From positions 434,001 to 498,000 of the forward strand of contig NZ_RCZC01000003.1 of assembly GCF_006439055.1 (NCBI RefSeq): 64,000 bases of DNA, given 5' to 3'. Both the position numbers and the translations under genes were made by a program. Shown here one piece after another: positions 1-9,629 of this stretch. Origin of the DNA: Sphingomonas glacialis (GTDB lineage: Bacteria > Pseudomonadota > Alphaproteobacteria > Sphingomonadales > Sphingomonadaceae). The notes under the pieces are model-generated. The model worked only from the letters and a program-made list of their open reading frames with translations. It did not search any database and was not told the DNA's origin. How positions within the stretch are numbered: the first letter of the stretch is position 1; each line of letters starts with the position of its first letter.

Positions 1-155
1 AGCAGCCCTTGCGGGTTGCGCGCGACATATTCGGGCGCGTGCTGCGCGCCCTGCACCAGATCGATCGCCACGCTCTCATAGGCAATGCCCTTGAGATTAA
101 GCGCGATCCGCACGCGATACGCCGCCGAGGAGCGCCAATAATCGTAGAGGATCAT
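1..155 (-). CDS. maiA: maleylacetoacetate isomerase / zeta-class GST, N-terminal part only
   Basis: Only the first 51 codons lie in the window; the gene continues past the left edge. The start has the GST thioredoxin-fold pattern of the zeta class: after MILYDYW comes RSSAAYRVRIALNLKG, matching the Ser-containing glutathione-binding loop and helix 1 of MaiA (family SSCSxRVRIAL). The enzyme isomerises maleylacetoacetate to fumarylacetoacetate in tyrosine and homogentisate breakdown, in the cytoplasm. Its ATG overlaps the stop of the upstream permease gene by 4 bp (ATGA), suggesting translational coupling. A different small-molecule GST cannot be excluded because the C-terminal domain is missing. 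Confidence 0.72.
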   Translation of the reverse strand, partial: MILYDYWRSSAAYRVRIALNLKGIAYESVAIDLVQGAQHAPEYVARNPQGL

Positions 156-1216
156 GCCTCGGCGTCCGCTTCCTTCTCCGAGCTGCGCTCGAGCGCGACC
201 TTGATCATCGCGGTCATCGGGTCGGCGAGCGTCAGGCCGATAATGCCGAACAGCGTGCCGGCGAGGATCTGCATCGACAGCGTCAGCGCCGGCGGGAGAT
301 CGACGGTGCGCTTGGCTACCATCGGGATGACGACATAACCGTCGAGCCCCTGGATGAAGATATAGATGCCGATCGCGGCGAGCCCCGTGTTCATCCCCGC
401 GCTGAAGCCGACCGAGATCATGATGATCCCGCTGGTGATCGCGCCGATATTGGGGACGAAGGCGAGGATGCCGGTGATGATGCCGAGCACCAATGCCATC
501 GGCACGCCTGCGATGGCGAGCGCGATGCCGGTCATCACGCCCTCGATCGCCATGCCGAACAGGCGCCCGGCGAGCAGCCGGCGCATCGTCGTCGCCATCT
601 GCTCGATCGTGCCCGAGAAGCGCTTGCGCTGGTCGCTCGGCACCATCCACTGCAGCCCGCCTTCGTAGAGCCGCGGCTCCATCGCGATGAACAGGCCGAT
701 CACCAGCACCATGATGAGACTCGCGAGCGCGCCGAAGGCGATGCCGAGATACGAGGTGAGCTTGCCGAACGAGCCGAGCGCCTGCTGCATGATGCCGTTG
801 AGATCGGCCTTGCCCGGCATGATCCCCTTTTGCGACGCCCAGTCGATCAGCTTGGTCGCCTGCGTCATCAGCGTGGTGCGCAGTTGCTCGAACTGTTGCG
901 TGATCCCGGCGCCGGTCAGGTAGCAGACGACCGCGATGAACAGCACGGTCAGGATGACGACGATCGCCAGCCGCCACGCCCGCCCGATCGGCAGCACGCG
1001 CCCGAGCAGCCGCACCCCACCGTCGAGCATCGAAGCGAAGACCAGCCCGCCGAAGATGATCAGCAGCGGCTGCACCAGCAACACGACGAGCGCGATCGCG
1101 CCGGCCAGGCCGAGCCACACCGTCGCGCGCTTCAATTCCTGCCGCACGAAGGGATCGCGCAGTTCGTTGGGCGCGGGCTCGGTGACGATCGGGGGGTGGG
1201 CGGGGGTGTCGCTCAC
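152..1216 (-). CDS. AI-2E family transporter (permease)
   Basis: 354 aa if the GTG start is used. That GTG overlaps the lepB stop as GTGA, the arrangement seen throughout this operon. The protein has paired hydrophobic segments near the N-terminus (about residues 30-75), a soluble middle with a Gln/Thr-rich helix, and a cluster of 4-5 membrane helices in the C-terminal half containing GILAFVPNIGAITSG, the conserved Pro/Gly loop of the AI-2E (TqsA/PerM/YdiK) family. Members export or move small solutes; the AI-2 label comes from E. coli TqsA and does not establish the substrate here. The C-terminus is a short acidic tail. Family confidence is high; substrate unknown. Confidence 0.85.
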   Translation of the reverse strand: MSDTPAHPPIVTEPAPNELRDPFVRQELKRATVWLGLAGAIALVVLLVQPLLIIFGGLVFASMLDGGVRLLGRVLPIGRAWRLAIVVILTVLFIAVVCYLTGAGITQQFEQLRTTLMTQATKLIDWASQKGIMPGKADLNGIMQQALGSFGKLTSYLGIAFGALASLIMVLVIGLFIAMEPRLYEGGLQWMVPSDQRKRFSGTIEQMATTMRRLLAGRLFGMAIEGVMTGIALAIAGVPMALVLGIITGILAFVPNIGAITSGIIMISVGFSAGMNTGLAAIGIYIFIQGLDGYVVIPMVAKRTVDLPPALTLSMQILAGTLFGIIGLTLADPMTAMIKVALERSSEKEADAEA

Positions 1217-2115
1217 TGGGTCCGCGCCGCGTGCAACGAGGTGCCGGCGCGGCCGCCGCGGAACGACTGGCCCCAGGTCAGCGGGTTCCAGCTTCCAAGA
1301 CCCGTCTTCGAGAAGGTGATGAATTCGGCACGACCGCCGAGATATTCCCACGGGACGGGGCCGCCCAGGCCCTGTTCGGCGAGACTGAAGCGGCTGTCGG
1401 CGCTGCGATCGCGATTGTCGCCCATCAGGAAGACGTGGCCCGCCGGAATCGTCACTTCCTTGTAATTGTCGCCGATCGACGGCCCGAGCTCGACCGTGTC
1501 GTAATGCCGCCCATTGGGCAGCGTCTCGGTGATGACGGGGACGTGGCAGACGGTCTTGCCATCGGGGCCGGTACGCAGCGCGTCGTCGCCGAGATCGCAC
1601 GTCGCGCGTTCGGGGGCGGGGAGCTGGACGCCGCCATAATTGGGGATGTCGACATAATGCAGCGGTCCGCGCTTCACCGGCACGCCGTTGAGGATGACGG
1701 TGCCGTCGCGCACTTCGAGCCGGTCGCCGGGGAGGCCGATCAACCGCTTGATATAATCGGTCTCGGTGCCGGGGGGCGTGACGATCACGACGTCGCCGCG
1801 TTCTGGCAGATGGCCGAGCAGGCGGCCCTTGATGAAGGGCAGCAGATGGAAGGTCGGCGAGACGAACGACCAGCCGTAGGGGAATTTGCTCACGACGAGT
1901 TGATCGCCGACGAGCAGCCCCGGCAGCATCGATTCCGACGGGATGTAGAAAGGCTTGGCGATGAAGGTATGGAAGCCGAGCACCGCGAGGATCAGCCAGA
2001 AGATGCCGCGCACTTCGCCTGCCCAATCGGTCCGCGCCTTTTTGGGCTGTGTCGCGGGCTCGTTCGGGACGGGCTCCATAGTCTCTTGCGTGCGCAGGGC
2101 CACATCCTCACTCAT
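1213..2115 (-). CDS. lepB: signal peptidase I
   Basis: 300 aa. Removes signal peptides from exported proteins at the periplasmic face of the inner membrane. A cytosolic Pro/Glu/Lys-rich N-terminus (1-30) is followed by one membrane anchor (about 36-55). The catalytic serine is in PSESMLPG (Ser62), and the general-base lysine in [11 protein letters not shown] (Lys123), the Ser/Lys dyad of the S26 family. Length is normal for an alphaproteobacterial LepB with one anchor. The ATG overlaps the acpS stop (ATGA). In many alphaproteobacteria lepB is followed by rnc and era; here a permease and maiA follow instead. Confidence 0.95.
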   Translation of the reverse strand: MSEDVALRTQETMEPVPNEPATQPKKARTDWAGEVRGIFWLILAVLGFHTFIAKPFYIPSESMLPGLLVGDQLVVSKFPYGWSFVSPTFHLLPFIKGRLLGHLPERGDVVIVTPPGTETDYIKRLIGLPGDRLEVRDGTVILNGVPVKRGPLHYVDIPNYGGVQLPAPERATCDLGDDALRTGPDGKTVCHVPVITETLPNGRHYDTVELGPSIGDNYKEVTIPAGHVFLMGDNRDRSADSRFSLAEQGLGGPVPWEYLGGRAEFITFSKTGLGSWNPLTWGQSFRGGRAGTSLHAARTQ

Positions 2116-2522
2116 ACGCTGTCCTTCATGACCGCTTCGATGATCACGAAGGCCTGCGCCCAGGGGTGATCGTCGGTCATCGTCAAATGTAGCATCGCGA
2201 CGTGGCCGTCGGGCGTGATTGCGTCAAGCCTCGCCTTTGCCCCGCCGGTCAGCGCCAATGTCGGCGCACCCGAGGGCGCGTTGACGACGCCGATATCCCG
2301 CATGAACACGCCAGCCTTGAATCCGGTACCGACGGCTTTTGAAAAAGCTTCCTTGGCGGCAAAGCGCTTGGCGAGCGTGCCGGCCTTGGTGAACGGGCGC
2401 CGGGCGGCCTTCGCCTGTTCGAGCGGGGTGAACACGCGATTTTCGAAGCGCGCGCCGAAGCGATCGAGCGAGGCCTGGATTCGCTCGATATTGCACAGGT
2501 CCGAACCGATGCCGATGATCAT
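2112..2522 (-). CDS. acpS: holo-[acyl-carrier-protein] synthase
   Basis: 136 aa, normal for AcpS. Transfers 4'-phosphopantetheine from CoA to apo-ACP. The two metal/CoA-binding signatures are intact: [12 protein letters not shown] with Asp8 near the N-terminus, and [14 protein letters not shown] with Glu58. It is the third gene of the pyrE-pdxJ-acpS-lepB order. It is separated from pdxJ by a palindromic repeat (2531-2629) but overlaps lepB by 4 bp. The C-terminal tail (about 125-136) is slightly longer than in E. coli. Confidence 0.95.
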   Translation of the reverse strand: MIIGIGSDLCNIERIQASLDRFGARFENRVFTPLEQAKAARRPFTKAGTLAKRFAAKEAFSKAVGTGFKAGVFMRDIGVVNAPSGAPTLALTGGAKARLDAITPDGHVAMLHLTMTDDHPWAQAFVIIEAVMKDSV

Positions 2523-2530
2523 CGCAGATT

Positions 2531-2629
2531 CCCCTCCCGCTTGCGGGAGGGGTTAGGGGAGGGGCGTGCCTCGAGTGCCGAGCTCGTAGGAACAGGCCCT
2601 CCCCCAGCCCCTCCCGCAAGCGGGAGGGG
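2531..2629. repeat. REPIN-like paired palindrome, type 1 (copy A)
   Basis: Two GC-rich hairpins in inverted orientation: arm CCCCTCCCGC, loop TT, complementary arm at 2531-2552, and the same with loop AA at 2608-2629. The left hairpin is followed by TTAGGGGAGGG and the right one is preceded by its near complement, so the whole block can fold as one long imperfect palindrome. It lies between pdxJ and acpS inside an operon. Related elements are at 6998, 12095 and 51692. It could affect mRNA stability or act as a weak attenuator; no T-run follows. Confidence 0.8.
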
Positions 2630-2646
2630 GGAAGAAGAAGTGCCCC

Positions 2647-3375
2647 TCACCGCGCCGCGTCCATCGCCGCGCGCATCTGGCGGACCGCTTCGTCGAGCCC
2701 GACGAACAGCGCCTCGCCCACCAGGAAATGCCCGATGTTCAATTCGCGCACCTGCGGGATCGCCGCGATCGGCGCGACATTGGCGTAAGTCAGGCCGTGC
2801 CCAGCATGAACCTCGATACCGTTCTTCGCCGCAAGCGCTGCGGCATCGGCCAGGCGACGCAGCTCCGCTGTCTGCGCTTCGCCGGCGAGATCGCAATAGC
2901 GGCCGGTATGCAGCTCGATCACCGGCGCGCCGAGCCGGATCGCGGCGTCGATCTGGCGCGCATCGGGTTCGATGAACAGCGAGACGCGGATCCCGGCGTC
3001 ACGCAACGCGCTAACCAGCGGTTCGAGGCGATCGAAGCGCCCAGCGGCGTCGAGTCCCCCTTCGGTCGTCACTTCCTCGCGCTTTTCGGGCACGATGCAC
3101 GCGGCATGCGGCCGATGGCGCAGCGCAATCGCGAGCATCTCGTCGGTCGCCGCCATCTCGAGGTTGAGCGGGATCGTCAGTTGCTCGGACAACCGGGCGA
3201 TATCGTCGTCGGTGATGTGGCGCCGATCCTCGCGCAGATGCGCGGTGATGCCATCGGCACCGGCTTCGGCGGCAAGCAAGGCAGCGCGCACCGGATCAGG
3301 ATAACCGGCACCGCGCGCGTTCCGCACCGTTGCGACATGGTCGATGTTGACGCCGAGGCGCAGCTCGCGGCTCAT
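2647..3375 (-). CDS. pdxJ: pyridoxine 5'-phosphate synthase
   Basis: 242 aa, TIM-barrel enzyme of the DXP-dependent vitamin B6 pathway; condenses 1-deoxyxylulose 5-phosphate with 3-amino-2-oxopropyl phosphate. The N-terminus [18 protein letters not shown] is the PdxJ signature. Other conserved blocks are [30 protein letters not shown] and [10 protein letters not shown], so the active site looks complete. The ATG overlaps the pyrE stop by 4 bp. The gene ends just before the paired palindrome at 2531-2629. Confidence 0.96.
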   Translation of the reverse strand: MSRELRLGVNIDHVATVRNARGAGYPDPVRAALLAAEAGADGITAHLREDRRHITDDDIARLSEQLTIPLNLEMAATDEMLAIALRHRPHAACIVPEKREEVTTEGGLDAAGRFDRLEPLVSALRDAGIRVSLFIEPDARQIDAAIRLGAPVIELHTGRYCDLAGEAQTAELRRLADAAALAAKNGIEVHAGHGLTYANVAPIAAIPQVRELNIGHFLVGEALFVGLDEAVRQMRAAMDAAR

Positions 3376-3953
3376 GCCGCGCGGCTCCCGGGCTTGATCG
3401 CGGGGATCGCTGCGAGTTCGGGGGGCAGGGCGTCGGCGGCGTAGGTCGGCACGTCGAGCCGGATCAGCGGGAAGAACGGCACGCCGAGCTCGGCGGTCCC
3501 GCTCGAGCGGTCGACCAGCGCCGCCGCTGCGACGGTCTCGCCGCCGGCGCGCGCGATCGCGGCGATCGCCTCGCGCGAGGACAGGCCGGTGGTGACGACG
3601 TCCTCCATCATCAGCACCTTGGTGCCGGGTTCGATGCGGAAACCGCGGCGGAGTTCGAACACGCCCTCGGGCCGTTCGAGGAACATCGCCGGCACGCCGA
3701 GCGCGCGGCCCATCTCATGCCCAGCGATCACGCCGCCCATCGCGGGCGAGATCACCGCGGCAATGCTCGCGCGCAACTCGGCCGGCAGCCGTGCGACGAG
3801 CGCCTCGGCCAGCCGCGCGCCGCGCGCCGGGTCCATCAGGACGCGGGCGCATTGCAGGTAACGGCCGCTGCGCAGCCCCGACGACAGGATGAAATGCCCC
3901 TCGAGCAACGCCTCGGCAGCGCGGAATTCGGCGAGAACATCGGCGTCGGTCAT
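3372..3953 (-). CDS. pyrE: orotate phosphoribosyltransferase
   Basis: 193 aa. Joins orotate to PRPP to form OMP in pyrimidine synthesis. The PRPP-binding loop [12 protein letters not shown] is intact, preceded by the usual GMExPR-type core ([18 protein letters not shown]) and [14 protein letters not shown] near the N-terminus. First gene of the minus-strand pyrE-pdxJ-acpS-lepB operon; the 188-bp spacer to divergent coxB must carry both promoters. Shorter than E. coli PyrE by about 20 residues, as in the bacterial type with an abbreviated hood. Confidence 0.94.
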   Translation of the reverse strand: MTDADVLAEFRAAEALLEGHFILSSGLRSGRYLQCARVLMDPARGARLAEALVARLPAELRASIAAVISPAMGGVIAGHEMGRALGVPAMFLERPEGVFELRRGFRIEPGTKVLMMEDVVTTGLSSREAIAAIARAGGETVAAAALVDRSSGTAELGVPFFPLIRLDVPTYAADALPPELAAIPAIKPGSRAA

Positions 3954-4042
3954 GCTGGTTCCGTCCTGAAGCGAAGAGGCGCCTGATTAGGGTTGCCCGC
4001 CCGCCGACGCAACGATTGCGCCAAAAAAGGCATCGCCGCGGG

Positions 4043-4070
4043 TTGAGGCCGAGGCATAGCCTGCTATAGG
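4043..4070 (+). promoter_or_regulatory. candidate sigma-70-type promoter for the cox operon
   Basis: TTGAGG (4043-4048) and TATAGG (4065-4070) are separated by 16 bp, 72 bp before the coxB start and on its strand. The match is good by eye but no transcript start is known; a pyrE promoter must lie in the same spacer on the other strand. Confidence 0.4.
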
Positions 4071-4141
4071 CCATGGTATAGAGGCGTATCCCCGCCTTGA
4101 TAATGCCGTAAAAGCGGCGCTGCAGAGGGTAGAAGCAGACG

Positions 4142-5284
4142 ATGCGTAGGATCGGGATCAAATCGATCGTGCTGGCGGCAAGCCTCGCGATTCTGAGCAT
4201 CGGAGCGGCCGACGCCGCCCCGCAAGCGGCCCCGATCGCGCCTGTCGCCAAACCCGTCGAAGCCGCGCCCGTGGCTGCCGCGCCTGCTACGACACCGGCC
4301 GCACCTGCAGCCGCCCCCGCCGCCGTTTCGACCGATCCGATGCTCGCCGTCGATGGTGCGCCCGCGATGGCGATCGACCCCAAGGTCGGCCAGCCGGTCG
4401 ACGGGCTGATCACGATCCAGCCGCAGGTCACGCCGAATGGTCGCCAGGCCTTGTGGTTCCATAACTGGCTGCTCGTGCCGACGATCACGATCATCACGAT
4501 CTTCGTGCTGCTGCTGCTGATCTGGGTCGTCATCCGCTATCGCAAGGCCAACAATCCGGTCGCCTCGAAGACCTCGCACAACACGATCCTCGAAGTGCTG
4601 TGGACCGGCCTCCCGGTGCTGATCCTGCTCGGCCTCGCGCTCCCGTCGATCGGGCTGCTGCAGGCGCAGTACAAGCCCGCGCCGAAGACCGCGGTGACGC
4701 TGAAAGCGATCGGCAACCAATGGTATTGGTCGTATCAATATCCCGACAATGGCGGGTTCGAGATCACCTCGAACATGCTCAAGGAAGCCGGCGAGACCGG
4801 CAAGGGTGAGCGCGCACGCACCGCGATCGACGGGCCGCGGCTGCTCGCGACCGACAATCGCGTCGTGCTCCCGGTCGGCGTGCCGATCCGGCTGATCACC
4901 ACGTCGAACGACGTGATCCATAGCTGGGAAATCCCGGCCTTCTGGATCAAGCTCGACGCCGTCCCCGGCCGCCTCAACGAGACGAGCTTCACGATCGACA
5001 AGCCCGGCGTCTATTTCGGCGTCTGCTCCGAACTGTGTGGCGCGCGCCATGGCTATATGCCGATCACGGTCGAGGCGGTGACCCCGGCAGTCTACGCGCA
5101 GTGGGTCAAGGCCAAGGGCGGCACGATGCCGGGTGCGGCAGCAGCGCCCGTCACTGCCGAGCCCGCAGCCGACGTGACGGCGAACGTCACCGGCCCCGTC
5201 GCCGACGGCGCCGCAGCCACCGGACCTGTCAGAAACACGAGCGCGACGGCCAATGCCGCCGGCGCCGGCACAGTTGGACAATAA
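4142..5284 (+). CDS. coxB: cytochrome c oxidase subunit II
   Basis: 380 aa. Carries the CuA centre that takes electrons from cytochrome c. A signal peptide (about 1-25, ending AADA-AP) is followed by an Ala/Pro-rich linker, then two membrane helices (about residues 113-140 and 155-180). The periplasmic cupredoxin domain has the CuA ligands His260 (VIHSWEIP), Cys295, Glu297, Cys299, His303 and Met306 (in CSELCGARHGYM). The last 50 or so residues are an Ala/Pro/Thr/Val-rich tail with no predicted fold. coxA starts 3 nt after the stop. No heme c motif, so this is the CuA-only type. Confidence 0.96.
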   Translation: MRRIGIKSIVLAASLAILSIGAADAAPQAAPIAPVAKPVEAAPVAAAPATTPAAPAAAPAAVSTDPMLAVDGAPAMAIDPKVGQPVDGLITIQPQVTPNGRQALWFHNWLLVPTITIITIFVLLLLIWVVIRYRKANNPVASKTSHNTILEVLWTGLPVLILLGLALPSIGLLQAQYKPAPKTAVTLKAIGNQWYWSYQYPDNGGFEITSNMLKEAGETGKGERARTAIDGPRLLATDNRVVLPVGVPIRLITTSNDVIHSWEIPAFWIKLDAVPGRLNETSFTIDKPGVYFGVCSELCGARHGYMPITVEAVTPAVYAQWVKAKGGTMPGAAAAPVTAEPAADVTANVTGPVADGAAATGPVRNTSATANAAGAGTVGQ

Positions 5285-5287
5285 GCC

Positions 5288-6952
5288 ATGACCGACTCCG
5301 CTCTTACCGGCCACGCGTTCGATGCGCATCCGCACTCGGATGCGCACGCGCATGACGATCACCAGATGTCGTTCTTCGCGCGCTGGTTCATGTCGACCAA
5401 CCACAAGGATATCGGGACGCTGTACCTGATCTTCGCGATCACCGCGGGGATCATCGGCGGCGCGATTTCGGGCCTGATGCGCGCCGAGCTCGCTGAGCCC
5501 GGCATCCAGTATCTCGGCTATTGGGCAAGCTTCCTGCCCGGTGGCGAGCAGGGGCTCGATCACTCGCTCCATCTGTGGAACGTGCTGATCACCGCGCACG
5601 GCCTAATCATGGTGTTCTTCATGGTGATGCCGGCGATGATCGGCGGCTTCGGCAACTGGTTCGTGCCGATCATGATCGGCGCGCCCGACATGGCCTTCCC
5701 GCGGATGAACAATATCTCGTTCTGGCTGCTGATCCCTAGCTTCACGCTGCTGCTCGCCTCGCCCTTCTTCGGTGGCGCGGGTAACGGCTGGACGCTTTAT
5801 GCGCCGCTCTCGACCTATGGGGAGCCAGGGCCGTCGACCGACATGGCGATCCTCTCGCTCCATCTCGCGGGCGCCTCGTCGATCCTCGGCGCGATCAACT
5901 TCATCACGACGATCTTCAACATGCGCGCGCCGGGCATGACGCTGCACAAGATGCCGCTGTTCGTGTGGTCGGTGCTCGTCACCGCCTTCCTGCTGCTGCT
6001 GGCGCTGCCGGTGCTCGCGGCCGCGATCACCATGCTGCTGACCGATCGTAACTTCGGCACGACCTTCTTCGATCCGGCCGGCGGCGGCGATCCGATCCTG
6101 TACCAGCATCTGTTCTGGTTCTTCGGCCACCCCGAAGTCTACATCATGATCCTGCCGGGCTTCGGCATCGTCAGCCAGGTGATCTCGACCTTCTCGAAGA
6201 AGCCCGTCTTCGGTTACCTCGGCATGGCGTACGCGATGGTCGCGATCGGCGTGGTCGGCTTCGTCGTGTGGGCGCACCACATGTTCACCACCGGCCTCAG
6301 CGTGAACACCAAGATGTACTTCACCGCGGCGACGATGGTGATCGCGGTGCCGACCGGCATCAAGATCTTCTCGTGGATCGCGACGATGTGGGGTGGTTCG
6401 CTTACCTTCAAGACGCCGATGCTGTGGGCGATCGGCTTCATCTTCATGTTCACCGTCGGCGGCGTGACCGGCGTCGTGCTCGCCAATGGCGGCATCGATG
6501 ATTACATGCAGGACAGCTATTACGTGGTGGCGCATTTCCACTACGTGCTGTCGCTGGGTGCGGTGTTCTCACTGTTCTGCGGTTTCTATTACTGGTTCCC
6601 GAAAATGTCCGGGAAGATGTACAACGAGACGCTCGGCCAGATTCACTATTACGTGTTCTTCGTCGGCGTGAACGTGCTGTTCTTCCCGATGCATTTCCTC
6701 GGCCTGCAGAACATGCAGCGTCGCGTGCCCGACTACACCGACGCGCTGGCGCATTGGAACTGGGTGGCGACGCTCGGCTACAAGATCATGGCGGCGTCGA
6801 TGATCGTGTTCTTCGTCAACATCATCTGGTCGCTCGCCAAGGGCAAGCCCGCTGGCGACAGCCCCTGGGGCGACGGCGCGACGACGCTCGAATGGACGCT
6901 GTCGAGCCCGCCGCCGTATCACCAGTTCGAGACGCTGCCGCGGATCGACTGA
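5288..6952 (+). CDS. coxA: cytochrome c oxidase subunit I (aa3 type)
   Basis: 554 aa, 12 membrane helices, catalytic subunit reducing O2 and pumping protons. Ligands are in place: His104 and His418 for low-spin heme, His416 for heme a3, His281 with Tyr285 (HPEVY) and His330/His331 for CuB. The K-channel lysine lies in [14 protein letters not shown], typical of A-type oxidases. The N-terminus is unusual in being rich in His (six between residues 9 and 25) before the first conserved motif [13 protein letters not shown]. It is followed by a terminator and a paired palindrome, so downstream assembly genes may be transcribed at a lower level. Confidence 0.97.
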   Translation: MTDSALTGHAFDAHPHSDAHAHDDHQMSFFARWFMSTNHKDIGTLYLIFAITAGIIGGAISGLMRAELAEPGIQYLGYWASFLPGGEQGLDHSLHLWNVLITAHGLIMVFFMVMPAMIGGFGNWFVPIMIGAPDMAFPRMNNISFWLLIPSFTLLLASPFFGGAGNGWTLYAPLSTYGEPGPSTDMAILSLHLAGASSILGAINFITTIFNMRAPGMTLHKMPLFVWSVLVTAFLLLLALPVLAAAITMLLTDRNFGTTFFDPAGGGDPILYQHLFWFFGHPEVYIMILPGFGIVSQVISTFSKKPVFGYLGMAYAMVAIGVVGFVVWAHHMFTTGLSVNTKMYFTAATMVIAVPTGIKIFSWIATMWGGSLTFKTPMLWAIGFIFMFTVGGVTGVVLANGGIDDYMQDSYYVVAHFHYVLSLGAVFSLFCGFYYWFPKMSGKMYNETLGQIHYYVFFVGVNVLFFPMHFLGLQNMQRRVPDYTDALAHWNWVATLGYKIMAASMIVFFVNIIWSLAKGKPAGDSPWGDGATTLEWTLSSPPPYHQFETLPRID

Positions 6953-6959
6953 GCTTCCG

Positions 6960-6995
6960 ACCCTCGCCGCCCGTGCGGCGGGGGTCGATCTTTTT
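6960..6995 (+). terminator. Rho-independent terminator after coxA
   Basis: An 11-bp stem (6960-6970 with 6975-6985, one G-U pair) with a CCGT loop is followed by CGATCTTTTT. It begins 7 nt after the coxA stop. It probably limits read-through into ctaB. Confidence 0.72.
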
Positions 6996-6997
6996 CT

Positions 6998-7104
6998 CCC
7001 TTCCCGCGTGCGGGAGGGGTAGGGGTGGGCTCACGCGTTCATCCCGACTCAGCGCTGTTTGAGGGCGCGCGCCCACCCCCAGCCCCTCCCGCACGCGGGA
7101 GGGG
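6998..7104. repeat. REPIN-like paired palindrome, type 1 (copy B)
   Basis: Left hairpin at 6998-7019 (arm CCCTTCCCGC, loop GT) followed by TAGGGGTGGGC. Right hairpin at 7083-7104 (arm CCCCTCCCGC, loop AC) preceded by GCCCACCCCCAG. This is the same plan as copy A at 2531, with a different central spacer. It sits between the coxA terminator and ctaB. Confidence 0.8.
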
Positions 7105-7116
7105 GGTAGAAGTGAA

Positions 7117-8025
7117 ATGACCGTAACCACGCTTACCCCCACCGCCACGCTCCCCGCCGACTGGCGCGATTTCTTCGCGCTGACCAAGCCGCGCGTGATG
7201 CGATCGGTGGTCTTCACCGCTCTGTGCGGGATGCTCGCAGCACCGGTGCAGCTCCCTTTCGTGCTCGGCTTCACCGCGATCCTGTGCATCGCCATGGCAG
7301 CCGGCGCAGCAGGTGCGCTCAACCAATGGTATGAATCGGACATCGATGCGCTGATGAAGCGCACCGCCAACCGGCCGCTCCCCGCCGGCAAGATGGAGCG
7401 CGAGACCGCGCTGCAATTCGGCGTCGGGCTCGGTGTGTTTTCGGTGCTGCTGATGGGGATGGCGATCGGCCTCGTCGCTGCCGCTCTGCTCGCGACGTCG
7501 ATCCTGTTCTACGTTCTGGTCTACACCGTCGGCCTCAAGCGCCGCACGCCGCAGAACATCGTCATCGGCGGCGCGGCCGGCGCGTTCCCGCCGCTGATCG
7601 GTTGGGTCGCGGCGACCGGCAGCATCTCGACGTTGCCGCTGCTGATGTTCGCGATCATCTTCCTGTGGACCCCGCCGCACAGCTGGGCGCTCGCGCTGCT
7701 GATCCGCGACGATTACGCCAAGGGCGGCGTGCCGATGCTCCCCGTCGTGGCGAGCGCGCGCACGACACGCTGGCAGATGCTGTTCTATGCCGTGCTGATG
7801 GCAGCCGCGGCGCTGTCGCCCTGGGCGCTCGGGCTGGCAGGCGCGACCTATGGCATCATCGCGGCGGTGACGTCGGCGATCTTCCTCGGCCTCACCGCCT
7901 GGGTCGTCGTCCAGCGCGCCGCGACCCCGCCCGAGATGAAGGCCGAACGCTTCCTGTTCGTCTATTCGATCGGCTATATCCTCGCGATCTTCGCCACTCT
8001 CGCCATCGATCGGCTGACCGCATGA
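7117..8025 (+). CDS. ctaB: protoheme IX farnesyltransferase (heme O synthase)
   Basis: 302 aa, UbiA-family prenyltransferase with about 9 membrane helices; makes heme O, the precursor of heme A for the oxidase encoded just upstream. The two prenyl-diphosphate/Mg sites are visible: [15 protein letters not shown] and the second Asp site near [33 protein letters not shown] near the N-terminus is the family start. The stop overlaps the next small gene by 4 bp (ATGA at 8022-8025). Confidence 0.95.
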   Translation: MTVTTLTPTATLPADWRDFFALTKPRVMRSVVFTALCGMLAAPVQLPFVLGFTAILCIAMAAGAAGALNQWYESDIDALMKRTANRPLPAGKMERETALQFGVGLGVFSVLLMGMAIGLVAAALLATSILFYVLVYTVGLKRRTPQNIVIGGAAGAFPPLIGWVAATGSISTLPLLMFAIIFLWTPPHSWALALLIRDDYAKGGVPMLPVVASARTTRWQMLFYAVLMAAAALSPWALGLAGATYGIIAAVTSAIFLGLTAWVVVQRAATPPEMKAERFLFVYSIGYILAIFATLAIDRLTA

Positions 8026-8183
8026 CCCCAGACCCACGGCCCGACCTCTCGGTCCCGCACGCCGACCTCGTCCGCAAGCGGCAGCGCACGCGCGCTGCGG
8101 TGCTGGGCGTGATCCTCGGCGCGTTCGTGGTGCTCGTGTTCGCGATCACCATCGCCAAGATCAAGGCGGGGATGCCGCACTGA
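8022..8183 (+). CDS. small single-pass membrane protein, CoxF-like
   Basis: 53 aa: a Pro/Arg-rich cytosolic start ([20 protein letters not shown]) and one membrane helix at about residues 26-46, then a short KIKAGMPH tail. The start overlaps the ctaB stop (ATGA) and the stop overlaps the ctaG start (TGATG), so translation is probably coupled at both ends. The position between ctaB and ctaG matches the small CoxF-type proteins of alphaproteobacterial cox operons; a role in oxidase assembly is inferred from context only. Easily missed because of its length. Confidence 0.75.
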   Translation: MTPDPRPDLSVPHADLVRKRQRTRAAVLGVILGAFVVLVFAITIAKIKAGMPH

Positions 8184-8722
8184 TGGTACTCGACGGCAAG
8201 CTTCGCACCGCGCTCTTCGCCGTCCTCGGGATCTGTTTCATGACCGGGCTCGGCTGGGCGAGCATCCCGCTCTATCGGATGTTCTGCCAGGCGACCGGGC
8301 TGAACGGCACGACGCAGCGGGCCCTGCGCGCGCCAGGCGCGGTCAGCCAGCAGATCCGCATCGACTTCGACACCAATGTCGCGCCGCACATGCCGTGGAA
8401 GTTCGCCCCCGAGAACCCGTCCGAGACGGTCGATATCGGCGCACGCGACATGGCGTTCTTCACTGCGACCAACATGTCGGACAAGCCGATCACGGGCACC
8501 GCGACGTTCAACGTCACGCCGTCGCAGGCCGGCAAATATTTCACCAAGATCCAGTGCTTCTGCTTCACCCAGCAGACGCTCAAGCCCGGCGAGACCGCGC
8601 GAATGCCGGTGATCTTCTTCGTCGATCCCAAGATCCTGCAGGACCCGGACGCAAGCGACGTCCAGACGATCACGTTGAGCTACACATTTTACCCGGTGGA
8701 TTCCGCGAAGGCCAAAGGCTAG
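8183..8722 (+). CDS. ctaG: cytochrome c oxidase assembly protein Cox11 (CuB insertion)
   Basis: 179 aa. One N-terminal membrane anchor (about 9-28) followed by PLYRMFCQATGLNGTT, then a periplasmic immunoglobulin-like domain with the copper-binding CFCF motif in KIQCFCFTQQTL, and FFVDPKI near the end. The protein delivers copper to the CuB site of subunit I. The ATG overlaps the preceding stop by 1 nt. Confidence 0.96.
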   Translation: MVLDGKLRTALFAVLGICFMTGLGWASIPLYRMFCQATGLNGTTQRALRAPGAVSQQIRIDFDTNVAPHMPWKFAPENPSETVDIGARDMAFFTATNMSDKPITGTATFNVTPSQAGKYFTKIQCFCFTQQTLKPGETARMPVIFFVDPKILQDPDASDVQTITLSYTFYPVDSAKAKG

Positions 8723-8767
8723 AGCAGGGTTACGGGACGAGATAAGACCAGAGCAGAGGGAAAACCC

Positions 8768-9625
8768 ATGGCCGGTGCGAAGAACCACGATTACCATATA
8801 CTGCCGCCGAGCATCTGGCCGTTCGCCGGATCGATGGCGGCGCTCGTGATGGCGGCGGGCGGGATCATGTGGATGCATTCGGCCGCAGGCGGCGGTCTGG
8901 TATTCTATGCCGGATTGGCCGGCGTACTCGCGGTCATGTATGGCTGGTGGCGCCAAGTCATCGTCGAGGCGCATGCCGGCGACCATACGCCGGTCGTCCA
9001 GCTTCATCTGCGCTATGGCATGATCCTGTTCATCGCCTCCGAAGTGATGTTCTTCGTCGGCTGGTTCTGGGCGTTCTTCGACTTCTCGCTCTTCCCGGCG
9101 CACATCGCCTACGATTCGGTCGCCAAGACCGTCAGTGTCGTCACCGACACCGCGGGCACCTGGCCGCCGAAGGGGCTCGAGGTCATCAACGCCTTCCGCT
9201 TCCCGCTGCTCAACACGCTGATCCTGCTGACCAGCGGCACGACGATCACCTGGGCGCACCATGCGCTGATCCACGGCGACCGCGACGGCCTCAAGAAGGG
9301 CCTGTGGGCGACGATCGTGCTCGGCCTGATCTTCAGCTGCATCCAGGCGTACGAATATGCTGAGGCGCCGTTCCCCTTCAAGGGGCTCAACTATGGCGCG
9401 TCGTTCTTCATGGCGACGGGCTTCCACGGCTTCCACGTGATGATCGGTACGATCTTCCTGATCGTCTGCCAGATCCGCGTCTATCGCGGCGATTTCACCC
9501 CCAAGCAGCATTTCGGCTTCGAGGCGGCGGCCTGGTATTGGCACTTCGTCGATGTCGTGTGGTTGTTCCTGTTCGTCTCGATCTATGTCTGGGGCGGCTG
9601 GGGCGCACCGGTCCACGCAGGGTGA
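8768..9625 (+). CDS. ctaE: cytochrome c oxidase subunit III
   Basis: 285 aa, seven membrane helices. The start AKNHDYHILPPSIWPFAGS is the subunit III signature. Conserved acidic and His blocks are present: LRYGMILFIASEVMFFVGWFW cut by its Glu, THAW-like TITWAHHALIHGD, GFHGFHVMIGTIFLIV and the C-terminal WHFVDVVWLFLFVSIYVWGG region. It stabilises proton pumping of subunit I. Preceded by AGAGGGAAAACCC, a good ribosome site. Gene symbol also written coxC. Confidence 0.96.
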   Translation: MAGAKNHDYHILPPSIWPFAGSMAALVMAAGGIMWMHSAAGGGLVFYAGLAGVLAVMYGWWRQVIVEAHAGDHTPVVQLHLRYGMILFIASEVMFFVGWFWAFFDFSLFPAHIAYDSVAKTVSVVTDTAGTWPPKGLEVINAFRFPLLNTLILLTSGTTITWAHHALIHGDRDGLKKGLWATIVLGLIFSCIQAYEYAEAPFPFKGLNYGASFFMATGFHGFHVMIGTIFLIVCQIRVYRGDFTPKQHFGFEAAAWYWHFVDVVWLFLFVSIYVWGGWGAPVHAG

Positions 9626-9629
9626 GCCA

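Noticed and set aside
2531..2629. CRISPR-like repeats
   Set aside because: The repeats are two hairpins in inverted orientation around one spacer, not direct repeats with several spacers, and no cas gene is present.
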